A DNA stretch of 35,967 nt from JAEUOS01 sp031423955 (GTDB taxonomy: Bacteria > Pseudomonadota > Gammaproteobacteria > Burkholderiales > JAEUOS01). Location of the stretch: the NCBI GenBank assembly GCA_031423955.1, contig JANPGJ010000041.1, positions 1-35,967 of the forward strand. Direction: 5' to 3'. Positions 25,367 through 33,586 of this stretch are shown here, one piece after another. A model generated the notes under the pieces. It was given only the letters and a program-made list of their open reading frames with translations, made no database searches and was not told the origin of the DNA. Position 1 is the first letter of the stretch. Each line of letters opens with the position of its first letter. The translations under genes and the position numbers were made by a program.

Positions 25367-26818
25367 ATGAGCGGCCATCTCTCGTCGGCAGCGATTCGCG
25401 CCCGCCTCGGGCACCCGGTGATCGACGGCGACGGCCATCTGGTCGAATGCCCGCCGGTGTTGATGGATTTCCTGAAACAGGCCGGCGGCGCCAAGCTCGC
25501 CACCCGCTATGAAGAAACCATGCGTCGTGGCGCCTGGGGCACCTGGCGTGACTTGAGCCCGGCCGAGCGGCGCGAGCGCGGCATCATGCGGCCGCCGTTC
25601 TGGGCCATGCCTGCGCATACCCACGACCGCGCCACCGCGCTCCTGCCCGCCCTGATGCGCAGCCGGCTCGACGAATTCGGCATCGACTTCCAGATCATCT
25701 ACCCGACCATCGGCATTCCCTTCATTTCCGGCGCGATCGACGAGGAGATGCGGCGCGGCATGTGTCGTGCGCTCAACCTGATGTATGCCGACATCTTTCG
25801 CGATCACGGCTCGCGCATCACGCCGGCGGCAACTATCCCGATGCACACACCGGCCGAAGCGATCGAGGAACTCGATTTCGCGGTCGGCACGCTGGGACTG
25901 AAGGCCGCGATGATCGCCGGATCCGTGCAACGTCCGCTGGCCGCGGTCGCGCGGGCGATGCCGGAATTGGGCGCCCAGGCCTTCTGGATCGACCCGCTGG
26001 CGATCGACTCGGCCTACGACTACGACCCGCTATGGCGCCGCTTCGTCGAGCTCAAGGTGGCGCCGGCCACGCACAACAATTCGATGGGCTGGGGCACGCG
26101 TCGCTCAAGCACCAATTTCGTCTACAACCACATTGGCCATTTCGCCGCCGCCGGCGAAGCGTTTGCCAAGGCGCTGTTCCTGGGTGGTGTGACGCAGCGC
26201 TTCCCGACTTTCAAGGTGGCGTTTCTCGAGGGCGGCGCCGGCTGGGCGGCAAGTCTCTACAACGACCTCTGCGAACACTGGGAAAAGCGCAACCTGGCGG
26301 CGCTGCACAAGAACCTGGCGCCTTCGCTGGTCGATCGTGCCGAATTGCGCCGGCTGTTCGAGCAGCATGGTGACGCGCGTTTCCGCGCCAGGGCGGCCGA
26401 GATCGAGCGCGGCTGGGACAACACCCTGGTCTCGGCGGAAGGCGACGAGGCGGTGCCCACCGACGAGTTCGCTGCCTGCGGCATCAGCACCTCGCGCGAC
26501 ATTTGCGAGCGCTTCGTGCCCAACTTCTATTTCGGTTGCGAAGCCGACGACCGCATGACCGCGGTGGCCTTCAATCGCCGCCTGAATCATCACGACGCGA
26601 AACTGAAGGCCATGTTCGGCTCGGATGTCGGCCACTTCGACGTGACCGACATGTCAGGCGTGCTCGCCGAGGCCTATGAACTGGTCGAGCATGAACTGCT
26701 GAGCACTGAAGATTTCCGCGATTTCACCTTTGCGCATGTGGCCGAATTGCATGGAGTGACCAATCCGCAGTTTTTTGACGGGACGGTGGTTGCGGAAGCG
26801 GTGCGCGGCAGTTTGTGA
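25367..26818 (+). CDS. Amidohydrolase 2 family protein (ACMSD-like)
   Basis: A 483-residue TIM-barrel metallohydrolase or decarboxylase of the family that contains ACMSD and gamma-resorcylate decarboxylase. The first-strand motif is VIDGDGHLVE (Asp20, Asp22, His24) in place of the usual HxH, as in many relatives. Other metal or active-site positions are His236 in APATHNN, His255/His258 in YNHIGHF and Asp420 in MFGSDVGHFDVTD. It is long for the family (300-400 residues), with an extra segment at about 330-400. Position after the TRAP transporter and cupin suggests that it converts the imported acid, perhaps by decarboxylation. The start is the ATG at 25367, four bases after the cupin stop. Confidence 0.85.
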   Translation: MSGHLSSAAIRARLGHPVIDGDGHLVECPPVLMDFLKQAGGAKLATRYEETMRRGAWGTWRDLSPAERRERGIMRPPFWAMPAHTHDRATALLPALMRSRLDEFGIDFQIIYPTIGIPFISGAIDEEMRRGMCRALNLMYADIFRDHGSRITPAATIPMHTPAEAIEELDFAVGTLGLKAAMIAGSVQRPLAAVARAMPELGAQAFWIDPLAIDSAYDYDPLWRRFVELKVAPATHNNSMGWGTRRSSTNFVYNHIGHFAAAGEAFAKALFLGGVTQRFPTFKVAFLEGGAGWAASLYNDLCEHWEKRNLAALHKNLAPSLVDRAELRRLFEQHGDARFRARAAEIERGWDNTLVSAEGDEAVPTDEFAACGISTSRDICERFVPNFYFGCEADDRMTAVAFNRRLNHHDAKLKAMFGSDVGHFDVTDMSGVLAEAYELVEHELLSTEDFRDFTFAHVAELHGVTNPQFFDGTVVAEAVRGSL

Positions 26819-26838
26819 TCAAAGCTTGTCGCACATGC

Positions 26839-26886
26839 TGACGTTGTTGCAAGGTGACGTTGTTGCAAGGTGACGTTGTTGTAAGG
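26839..26886 (+). repeat. Three tandem 16-bp repeats
   Basis: TGACGTTGTTGCAAGG at 26839 and 26855, and TGACGTTGTTGTAAGG at 26871 (one change). They lie in the 187-bp gap between the amidohydrolase and vapB, about 20 bases after the amidohydrolase stop. The core TTGCAAGG occurs again once on the far side of vapBC at 27772-27779. No function is evident. Confidence 0.85.
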
Positions 26887-26967
26887 GCTGATTTTCAATT
26901 TTGCCGAGAATTGTGCGTGATTGAGTTGCGGGGGCAGCCAATCGTCCAGGCGATCATGACATCCTGT

Positions 26968-26994
26968 TATGATATGACCATCCAGATGATCATC
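26968..26994 (+). promoter_or_regulatory. Probable vapBC promoter element and operator
   Basis: A -10-like TATGAT at 26968-26973 is followed by the perfect 10-bp palindrome GATGATCATC at 26985-26994, 11 bases before the antitoxin ATG. The place fits an autoregulatory TA operator. No good -35 was found. Confidence 0.4.
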
Positions 26995-27005
26995 GGAGAA
27001 GTCTC

Positions 27006-27257
27006 ATGGGTGCTTACAGCATTGCCGAGGCCAAGGCGCACCTGAGTGCGTTGATCGAGCAGGTCGAACGCGGCGAGGCCGTGACCTTGACCAAGCGCGG
27101 CAAGCCCGTGGCGCGCCTCGTGTCATTGGTTGAGCCTGCGCGGAAACCGAAGATCGATCTCGAGGAACTGCGCAAGTTCCACGCGACCATGCCAAAGTCC
27201 AAGATCGATTCCGCCACCATGATCCGCAAAATGCGTGACGAAGAAGACGGTTGGTGA
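27006..27257 (+). CDS. vapB: VapB-type antitoxin, Phd/YefM fold
   Basis: An 83-residue antitoxin. The N-terminal part (YSIAEAKAHLSALIEQVERG, VTLTKRGKPVARLVSLVE) is a standard Phd/YefM DNA-binding and dimer domain. The C-terminal residues (about 45-83, ending MIRKMRDEEDGW) are charged and probably flexible, suited to cover the toxin active site. The ATG at 27006 has GGAGAA five bases upstream. The stop overlaps the toxin start, and a palindrome upstream is the likely autorepression site. Confidence 0.92.
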   Translation: MGAYSIAEAKAHLSALIEQVERGEAVTLTKRGKPVARLVSLVEPARKPKIDLEELRKFHATMPKSKIDSATMIRKMRDEEDGW

Positions 27258-27682
27258 TCTACGCCGACACCAACATTTTGCTGTCGATCTTCTGCCCGGA
27301 TGCGCTGACCGAGGCGGCCTTTCTCTGGTATCGGCAGTCCGATGCGCCCGTCGCGCTAAGTACCTGGACTGTGATGGAGTTTCGCGCCAACATTGGAATT
27401 CGCGTGCGAAAAGCCGAGCTGTCGCGGGCTATCGGTCTTGCCGCCATCGAGCGTTTCGATGCCGCAACAAAGTCCAACATGCGCCTGCTGACGCCTTTGG
27501 CGGAACACTTCGACATCGCCAATCGATGGTTGGCCAAACCGGATTGCGCGCTGCGCAGTGGCGATGCGCTGCATCTGGCGATCGCCATCGAGCGGCAGTG
27601 TTCGCAGCTGGTCACGTTTGATCGCTCATTTGGATCGGCCGCGAAGAAGCTCAAGTTGCCAGTGGTGGTGCTCAAGCCATGA
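27254..27682 (+). CDS. vapC: VapC-type PIN-domain toxin
   Basis: A 142-residue PIN RNase. Metal-binding acidic residues are in place: Asp5 in IYADTNILL, Glu42 in TVMEFRANI, Asp104 in RSGDALHLAIA and Asp123 in VTFDRSFG. The start is the GTG at 27254, overlapping the vapB stop as GTGA, giving tight coupling. A TTG three bases earlier is also possible. It should cleave RNA when free and be silent in complex with VapB. The module looks intact. Confidence 0.92.
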   Translation: MIYADTNILLSIFCPDALTEAAFLWYRQSDAPVALSTWTVMEFRANIGIRVRKAELSRAIGLAAIERFDAATKSNMRLLTPLAEHFDIANRWLAKPDCALRSGDALHLAIAIERQCSQLVTFDRSFGSAAKKLKLPVVVLKP

Positions 27683-27808
27683 CGGCAGTTGTTCGAGCGA
27701 GCATCGTGAGAGCCTGGTCGAACGCCACGCGAATCGCCAAGGGTGGCCGCCGGACGCGTGAACCCGCGTCATTGCAAGGGTTCGGAATAGTGCTCATTAG
27801 GAAACCTT

Positions 27809-28600
27809 GTGACTGATTCGATCTTGTTGTCCCGCATTGGCGCCATTGCCACCATCACTCTCAACAAGCCCGAACGCATGAACGCGCTCGACCGCGGCAT
27901 GTGGCAGCGCATCGGCGAGTTGATGGCCGAACTGGGTGCTGACGAAAGCCTGCGCTGCATCGTGCTGCGCGGCGCCTCGATGCCGGGCAAGCCCAAGGCC
28001 TTCGCGGCCGGCGCCGACATCGCGGAATTCGACAGCGAGCGTGCCGATGCGAAGCAGGCGGCCGATTACGGCAACGCGATCCACCATTCGATGCAGGCGG
28101 TGCGCGCCTGCCCGCATCCGACTGTCGCCTTGATCGAAGGCGCCTGCATCGGCGGCGGGCTGGAAATCGCCTCGATGTGCGATATCCGCATCTGCGGCGA
28201 ATCCTCGCGTTTCGGCATCCCGATCAAGAAGCTCGGGCTGACCATGGCCTATGGCGAACTGATGGGCCTGCTGGCGGTGGCCGGGCCGTCGGCGGCGCTG
28301 GAGATCCTGCTCGAGGGGAGGGTGTTCGGCGCGCAGGAGGCCCTTGCCAAAGGGCTGGTGACGCGTGTGGTGCCGGATGATCAGGTCGAGGCCGAGGCGA
28401 TGAAGTCCGCCAACAGCATCGCCGACGGCGCGCCGCTGGTGGCGCGCTGGCACAAGCAGTTCATCCGCCGCCTGACCTACGAGGCCAAGCTTTCGCAGGA
28501 AGAGTGGGCCGAAGGCTTTGCCTGCTTCGATACTGCGGACTACAAGGAAGGCGTGGCGGCGTTTCTGGCCAAGCGGGCGCCGAACTTCAGCGGCAAGTAG
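27809..28600 (+). CDS. Enoyl-CoA hydratase/isomerase family protein (crotonase)
   Basis: A 263-residue crotonase-fold enzyme acting on an acyl-CoA. The two oxyanion-hole segments are clear: KAFAAGADIAEF at residues 63-74 and ALIEGACIGGGLEIASMCDI at 107-126. Of the two catalytic glutamates of enoyl-CoA hydratase, the second is kept (Glu165 in AALEILLEG), but the first is replaced: FGIPIKKLG has Ile139 where hydratases have Glu. It may therefore be an isomerase, a lyase-type or another acyl-CoA enzyme rather than a classical hydratase. The start is a GTG at 27809 with AGGA eight bases upstream. Confidence 0.88.
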   Translation: MTDSILLSRIGAIATITLNKPERMNALDRGMWQRIGELMAELGADESLRCIVLRGASMPGKPKAFAAGADIAEFDSERADAKQAADYGNAIHHSMQAVRACPHPTVALIEGACIGGGLEIASMCDIRICGESSRFGIPIKKLGLTMAYGELMGLLAVAGPSAALEILLEGRVFGAQEALAKGLVTRVVPDDQVEAEAMKSANSIADGAPLVARWHKQFIRRLTYEAKLSQEEWAEGFACFDTADYKEGVAAFLAKRAPNFSGK

Positions 28601-28648
28601 GGAGATTGCACCGGCGCAAGATTGCCGACCTGCGCTGCTCCCTGGCGC

Positions 28649-28672
28649 CGGCCCGCGGCGCAGTGCGGGCCG
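28649..28672 (+). other. GC-rich hairpin after the crotonase gene
   Basis: CGGCCCGC (28649-28656) and GCGGGCCG (28665-28672) form a perfect 8-bp stem with an 8-base loop. No T-run follows, so intrinsic termination is doubtful. The rest of the 240-bp gap (28601-28840) shows no gene. Confidence 0.4.
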
Positions 28673-28840
28673 CACTTCCGCAATCGTTGCAACAAAAGGT
28701 TGAAGCGGACGCCGCGCCTGCGTTCGCCTTTGTCCATCACGCCATCGCGCGACGGCGCCCGGATGCTGCATCGAAGGTGAGATACTCAATCGCGTCGCCA
28801 GCGGCATGCCGCGCAGATCGATGGTCACAGGAGCTGATTC

Positions 28841-30964
28841 ATGCAATGCATTGAATTTCTTCGCTACCGGCGTTTGACAGTGCTCATGTTGTGCTGGGTT
28901 CTGGCGTCCGGCTCGTTCGCGCAATCCGCCAATCCGGTCAGGCGCCTGACTCCGGAGGTCGCGAAGGCCTTGCTTGAGGATGCCGATTCCGTCACCCGCA
29001 TCACCGCCGAGGCGAGGATCTCCGCTGCCACAACCCCATATACGGGCACCTGGAAAAGCAACCAGTCTGTTTCGTTCCAGCTGAGCGAAAAGGGCAATTT
29101 CCGCGAAGCGGTGCGCGCCGCTGGCGCCTCGATATTGCAAGGGGAAGCAGAGGCGGTGGGGCCGCCGGCGCTGGCCCTGGCGAAGATCGACATGGCGCGG
29201 GCGTTCAGTTACGCGGGCAACCTGGAACTCGCCGAAAAATTCGCCACCGAGGCGCTCGGCCACAACGCCGGTCAGTGGTACTACGCGCTGGTGCGGGTTT
29301 CCGCCAACAAGACCCTCGGTGATGTGGCGCTGCGCCGGGGCGATTTCGCCAAGGCCATCGAAGCTTATCGCGAAGCGGACAAGAATACCTCGGTCGACGG
29401 GCGCATCATCGTGCGCACGGCGCTGGCCAATGCGCTGATGCTGGCCGGGCGAATCCCCGAAGCATTGGCGATGTATCAGGAGGTCAGGTCGTACTCGAAG
29501 AGCCCGATTCGCGAAATGATCGCGCGCCTGGGCGGCGAACTGGCGCTGCGTCAGGGCAATCATGACGAGGCGGTCGCGCGCTTTCGCGAATACGGGCAAG
29601 GCGCAACTGGCGAGGATGGCGCCTATCACCGGGTTTGGGCACGTGACGGCGAGGCGCGCACGCTGTTGGCGAAAGGCGATCAGCAGGCCGCGATCAAGCT
29701 GCTGCTCGAGGCGACCACTGCAGCCAGCGGGCTGCGGGCGCGGTTTCACAGCGAGGAATTCCGCACCGGACTGTTCGGCGAGATGGAGGCGGTGTTTGCG
29801 CGCGCGGTCGCCGCCCTGATCGACAGCGGCGACCATCAGCGCGCATTCGACGTCGCCGAAGCGTCGCGGGCGCGAGCGCTGAGTGACCAGGTACGGGATC
29901 GCGTGCCCGCAGGCAGTTTCGCCAAGACCGCGCCTGCCATCGGTGCCGACGGCAAGAGCGTCAGCCCGGCCGATGTTGTCGGAGCCACTGAAACACTGGT
30001 GGTCTATTTCGTTGCCCACGACCGCACCGTCGCCTGGGTGCGCGACAAGGGCGGCCTGCGGGCGGTCAAGCTCGCGATCACCCGCGACCAGCTGCGGCAG
30101 GACGTGCAGCGCATGCGCGCGGCGATCGTCGAGCGCTCACCGCAGGTTCGGGAACGCAGTGCGCGCCTGCATGAGGTTCTGGTCAAGCCGCTTGGGCTGC
30201 CGGCAGACAGCAACCTGATCGTCATTCCGCATGATGTCCTGCATCATCTGCCATTCCAGGCGCTGTGGAACGGCGAGCGCTACCTGATCCAGAGCCACGC
30301 CATTGCCTATGCGCCTTCCCTGGACTCGCTAGCGCACATCGTTCGCACCCGCGATGCAATTCGCTCGATGAAAATCGTGGCATTCGGCAATCCTGACCTT
30401 GGCAGCGACTCGCTGGCCTTGCCGGGCGCCGAGCGGGAGGTCAACAACATCAAGGTTGCTTACCCCGACACCCTGACTTTTCTCCACGCCGAAGCCAGCA
30501 AGCCGCGCTTTGTCGCGGAGTCGCCACGGCACGCGATGGTGCATATCGCCGCGCACGCCGAGTTCGATGCGCTCGACCCGCTGTACTCGCGGGTCCGGCT
30601 TGCGCCCGAAAGCGGTGTCGCAGGTGCGGTCGAGGCGCACGAAATCTACAAGCTCGACTTTTCGAACACCTCGCTCATCACCCTGTCGGCGTGCGAGTCG
30701 GGAATGTCGCGCATCACGCGGGGCGACGAAATCTGGGGTTTCACCCGCTCATTCCTGGCCGCCGGTGCGCCGGCCCTGGTGCTGTCATTGTGGCCGGTGG
30801 CCGACGAGTCGACCGAGATCATCATGACCAACTTCTACAAGGAGATGCGCGCGGTCAATCCGCGCGAGGCGATCCGCCGGGCGCAACTCGCGGTCAGCCG
30901 CGATGCGCGCTTCGAGCATCCTTTCTTCTGGGCGCCATTCAATCTGGTTGGCGACTGGCGCTGA
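28841..30964 (+). CDS. Exported TPR-CHAT domain protein (caspase-like protease)
   Basis: A 707-residue protein. The N-terminus (RRLTVLMLCWVLASGSFAQS) is a signal peptide. Residues about 90-330 are helical TPR-like repeats (LAKIDMARAFSYAGNLELAE, LGDVALRRGDFAKAIEAYRE, LANALMLAGRIPEALAMYQE). The C-terminal 300 residues are a CHAT domain, a clan CD cysteine peptidase fold. The catalytic pair is His572 in MVHIAAHAEFDALD and Cys618 in LITLSACESGMSRI, followed by the conserved GDEIWGFTRSFLAAGAPALV. Both catalytic residues are intact. An extracytoplasmic location implies a target in the periplasm or envelope, unlike the defence-type CHAT proteins. The ATG at 28841 has AGGAG seven bases upstream. Its position between a crotonase and the liv operon gives no clear partner. 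Confidence 0.9.
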   Translation: MQCIEFLRYRRLTVLMLCWVLASGSFAQSANPVRRLTPEVAKALLEDADSVTRITAEARISAATTPYTGTWKSNQSVSFQLSEKGNFREAVRAAGASILQGEAEAVGPPALALAKIDMARAFSYAGNLELAEKFATEALGHNAGQWYYALVRVSANKTLGDVALRRGDFAKAIEAYREADKNTSVDGRIIVRTALANALMLAGRIPEALAMYQEVRSYSKSPIREMIARLGGELALRQGNHDEAVARFREYGQGATGEDGAYHRVWARDGEARTLLAKGDQQAAIKLLLEATTAASGLRARFHSEEFRTGLFGEMEAVFARAVAALIDSGDHQRAFDVAEASRARALSDQVRDRVPAGSFAKTAPAIGADGKSVSPADVVGATETLVVYFVAHDRTVAWVRDKGGLRAVKLAITRDQLRQDVQRMRAAIVERSPQVRERSARLHEVLVKPLGLPADSNLIVIPHDVLHHLPFQALWNGERYLIQSHAIAYAPSLDSLAHIVRTRDAIRSMKIVAFGNPDLGSDSLALPGAEREVNNIKVAYPDTLTFLHAEASKPRFVAESPRHAMVHIAAHAEFDALDPLYSRVRLAPESGVAGAVEAHEIYKLDFSNTSLITLSACESGMSRITRGDEIWGFTRSFLAAGAPALVLSLWPVADESTEIIMTNFYKEMRAVNPREAIRRAQLAVSRDARFEHPFFWAPFNLVGDWR

Positions 30965-30994
30965 GAAGCAGGTGGCGGTTCACGCCGGGCTCTG

Positions 30995-31018
30995 CCGCAG
31001 CGCACAAGGCCGCTGCGG
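30995..31018 (+). other. GC-rich hairpin between the CHAT and livG genes
   Basis: CCGCAGCG (30995-31002) and CGCTGCGG (31011-31018): a perfect 8-bp stem, loop of 8, followed by AATAGATCGG and no T-run. It could be a weak terminator or an mRNA end-protecting structure ahead of the liv operon. Confidence 0.4.
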
Positions 31019-31093
31019 AATAGATCGGTTACATTCGCGGCGCAAGCGCGAGGCGTGGGCATTGCACGCAGCGAAACCAGGAGGCCAGGCGCG

Positions 31094-31880
31094 GTGGACC
31101 AACAGGCGTTGCTCAGTGTGCAGGGAGTTGGCGTGCGCTTCGGCGGCATCATCGCGCTCGATGCGGTCAGCTTCGAGGTGGCGCCCGGCATCGTGTGCGG
31201 GCTGATCGGCCCCAACGGCGCCGGCAAGACCACCCTGTTCAATTGCCTGTCGCGCCTGTACGAACCGGCATCCGGCGACATCCTGTTCGAGGGGCAGTCG
31301 CTTCTCAATCGCCCGGTGCATGCGATCGCCGGCCTGGGCATCGGTCGCACGTTCCAGAACCTGGCGATGTTTCGGACCCTTTCGGTGCGCAGCAACATCA
31401 TGGTCGGTGCCCACAGCGGTTCGCATGCCGGGTTCCTGACCAGTGCCCTGCGGCTGCCGCGGGTGCGGGTCGAAGAGCAGCGCCTGGCCTCTGATGCCGA
31501 CCGTGTGCTCGACCTTCTGGACCTGACCGCGGTAGCCGATCGTCCGGCCGGCGATTTGCCGTTCGGCGTCCAGAAGCGCGTCGAACTCGGGCGTGCGCTC
31601 GCATCGAAACCGAAACTGCTGTTGCTCGACGAGCCTGCCGCCGGGCTCAACCATGAGGAACTGGACGGCCTTGCGAGCCTGATCAAAAGCCTGCGCGACA
31701 AGTTGAAGCTCACCGTGCTGCTGGTCGAGCATCACATGAGCCTGGTGATGGCGGTGTCGGACCATATCGTTGCGCTCAATTTCGGGCGCAAGATCGCTGA
31801 AGGCACGCCGGCCGAAATCCAGGCCCATCCGGAAGTGATCGCAGCCTATCTGGGCACACCCAGGAAGCATGAGGCGGCCA

Positions 31881-31897
<17 letters not shown>
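31094..31897 (+). CDS. livG: Branched-chain amino acid-type ABC transporter ATP-binding protein LivG
   Basis: A 267-residue cytoplasmic ATPase. Walker A GPNGAGKTT at 39-47, Q-loop Gln88 in RTFQNLAMF, and Walker B LLLLDEP at 175-181 followed by AAGLNHEE. The signature reads LPFGVQKRVELGRAL, the degenerate form usual in LivG. The C-terminal tail (EIQAHPEVIAAYLG) is family-typical. The GTG at 31094 is chosen because a full AGGAGG lies nine bases upstream; a GTG at 31055 in the same frame has none. It overlaps livF and energises uptake through LivHM. Confidence 0.94.
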
Positions 31898-32594
<697 letters not shown>

Positions 32595-32599
32595 TTGAG

Positions 32600-32670
32600 C
32601 CGACAAAAGTGAAAACCTACTTTTGTCGGGACTGATTTGCATGAAATCGCTGGCGGAGCCAGGCGATTTC
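32600..32670 (+). repeat. Two consecutive inverted repeats between livF and livH
   Basis: Hairpin 1: CCGACAAAAGT (32600-32610) and ACTTTTGTCGG (32619-32629), a perfect 11-bp stem with an 8-base loop. Hairpin 2: GAAATCGCTGGC (32643-32654) and GCCAGGCGATTTC (32658-32670), 12 bp with one bulged G and a 3-base loop. Neither is followed by a T-run. They interrupt the liv operon just after the livF stop and may be a REP-like element, an mRNA stabiliser or an attenuator. Confidence 0.75.
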
Positions 32671-32716
32671 ACTTTCAAGGGCTACGAAAAGGCGGGCATC
32701 TGGTTATGAGGCAATT

Positions 32717-33586
32717 ATGGAAGCGCTGATGCAGCAGGTTCTTGCCGGCCTTGCCAGTGGCGGCATTTACGCTTCGGTGGCGCTGGCGCTGGTGATGATC
32801 TACCAATCGACCCACCACATCAATTTCGCACAGGGCGAGATGGCGATGTTCTCGACCTACATCGCGTGGGCGCTGCTGCAGTCGGGCTGGCCCTACTGGT
32901 GGGCATTTCTGGCCACGGTGCTGATCTCGTTTGTCGGCGGGCTGGCGATCCAGCGCATCATCCTGCGGCCGGTCGAAAAAGCGCCGGTCCTGACCAACGT
33001 GATCGTGTTCATCGGCTTGCTGGTGATCTTCAATTCGCTGGCCGGCTGGATTTTTGACCACACGATCAAGGCTTTTCCCAGCCCGTTTCCCAAAGCTGCC
33101 GCCGCCGGCGGGCTGATTTCGCGTCACGACCTCGGTTCGGTCGCCGTCATGCTGGTGGTGCTCGGGCTGCTCTATTCGTTCCTGCGCTTCACGCCGATCG
33201 GCCTGGCGATGCGCGCGGCGGCGCAGAACCCGGAGTCGGCACGCCTGGTCGGCATCCGGGTGTCGTGGATGCTCGGTCTGGGCTGGGGCATGTCGGCGGC
33301 GATCGGTGCGGTCGCCGGCATGATGGTGGCGCCGGTGGTCTACCTCGACCCCAACATGATGGGCGGCATCCTGCTCTACGGCTTTGCGGCGGCGCTGCTG
33401 GGTGGCATCGACAATCCGTGGGGAGCGGTGGTCGGCGGCTTCATTGTCGGGGTGCTGGAAAACCTGCTCGGTGCCTACGTGATCGGCACCGAACTCAAAT
33501 TGACGATGGCGCTGATCCTGATTGTCACGATCCTGACGGTCAAGCCCAACGGCCTGTTCGGCAAAACCGTGGTGACCCGCGTATGA
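32717..33586 (+). CDS. livH: Branched-chain amino acid-type ABC transporter permease LivH
   Basis: A 289-residue inner-membrane permease with about eight hydrophobic segments. Diagnostic segments: GLASGGIYASVALALVMIY and HHINFAQGEMAMFSTYIAW at the N-terminus, GLAMRAAAQNPESARLVGI (the coupling loop that meets the ATPases) and YGFAAALLGGIDNPWGAVVG near the end. The ATG at 32717 has GAGG five bases upstream. Its stop overlaps the livM start as ATGA, so both permeases are made together. It is separated from livF by 122 bases with two hairpins. Confidence 0.95.
   Translation: MEALMQQVLAGLASGGIYASVALALVMIYQSTHHINFAQGEMAMFSTYIAWALLQSGWPYWWAFLATVLISFVGGLAIQRIILRPVEKAPVLTNVIVFIGLLVIFNSLAGWIFDHTIKAFPSPFPKAAAAGGLISRHDLGSVAVMLVVLGLLYSFLRFTPIGLAMRAAAQNPESARLVGIRVSWMLGLGWGMSAAIGAVAGMMVAPVVYLDPNMMGGILLYGFAAALLGGIDNPWGAVVGGFIVGVLENLLGAYVIGTELKLTMALILIVTILTVKPNGLFGKTVVTRV

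Noticed and set aside
27797..30019. Minus-strand open frame of about 740 codons across the crotonase and CHAT genes
   Set aside because: It spans two unrelated plus-strand genes and their intergenic gap, is rich in Arg, Gln, His and Gly, and has no family signature; it is a composition artefact.
31055..31093. Longer N-terminus for LivG from the GTG at 31055
   Set aside because: It has no ribosome site, and the added residues are not family-like, whereas the GTG at 31094 has a complete AGGAGG nine bases upstream.
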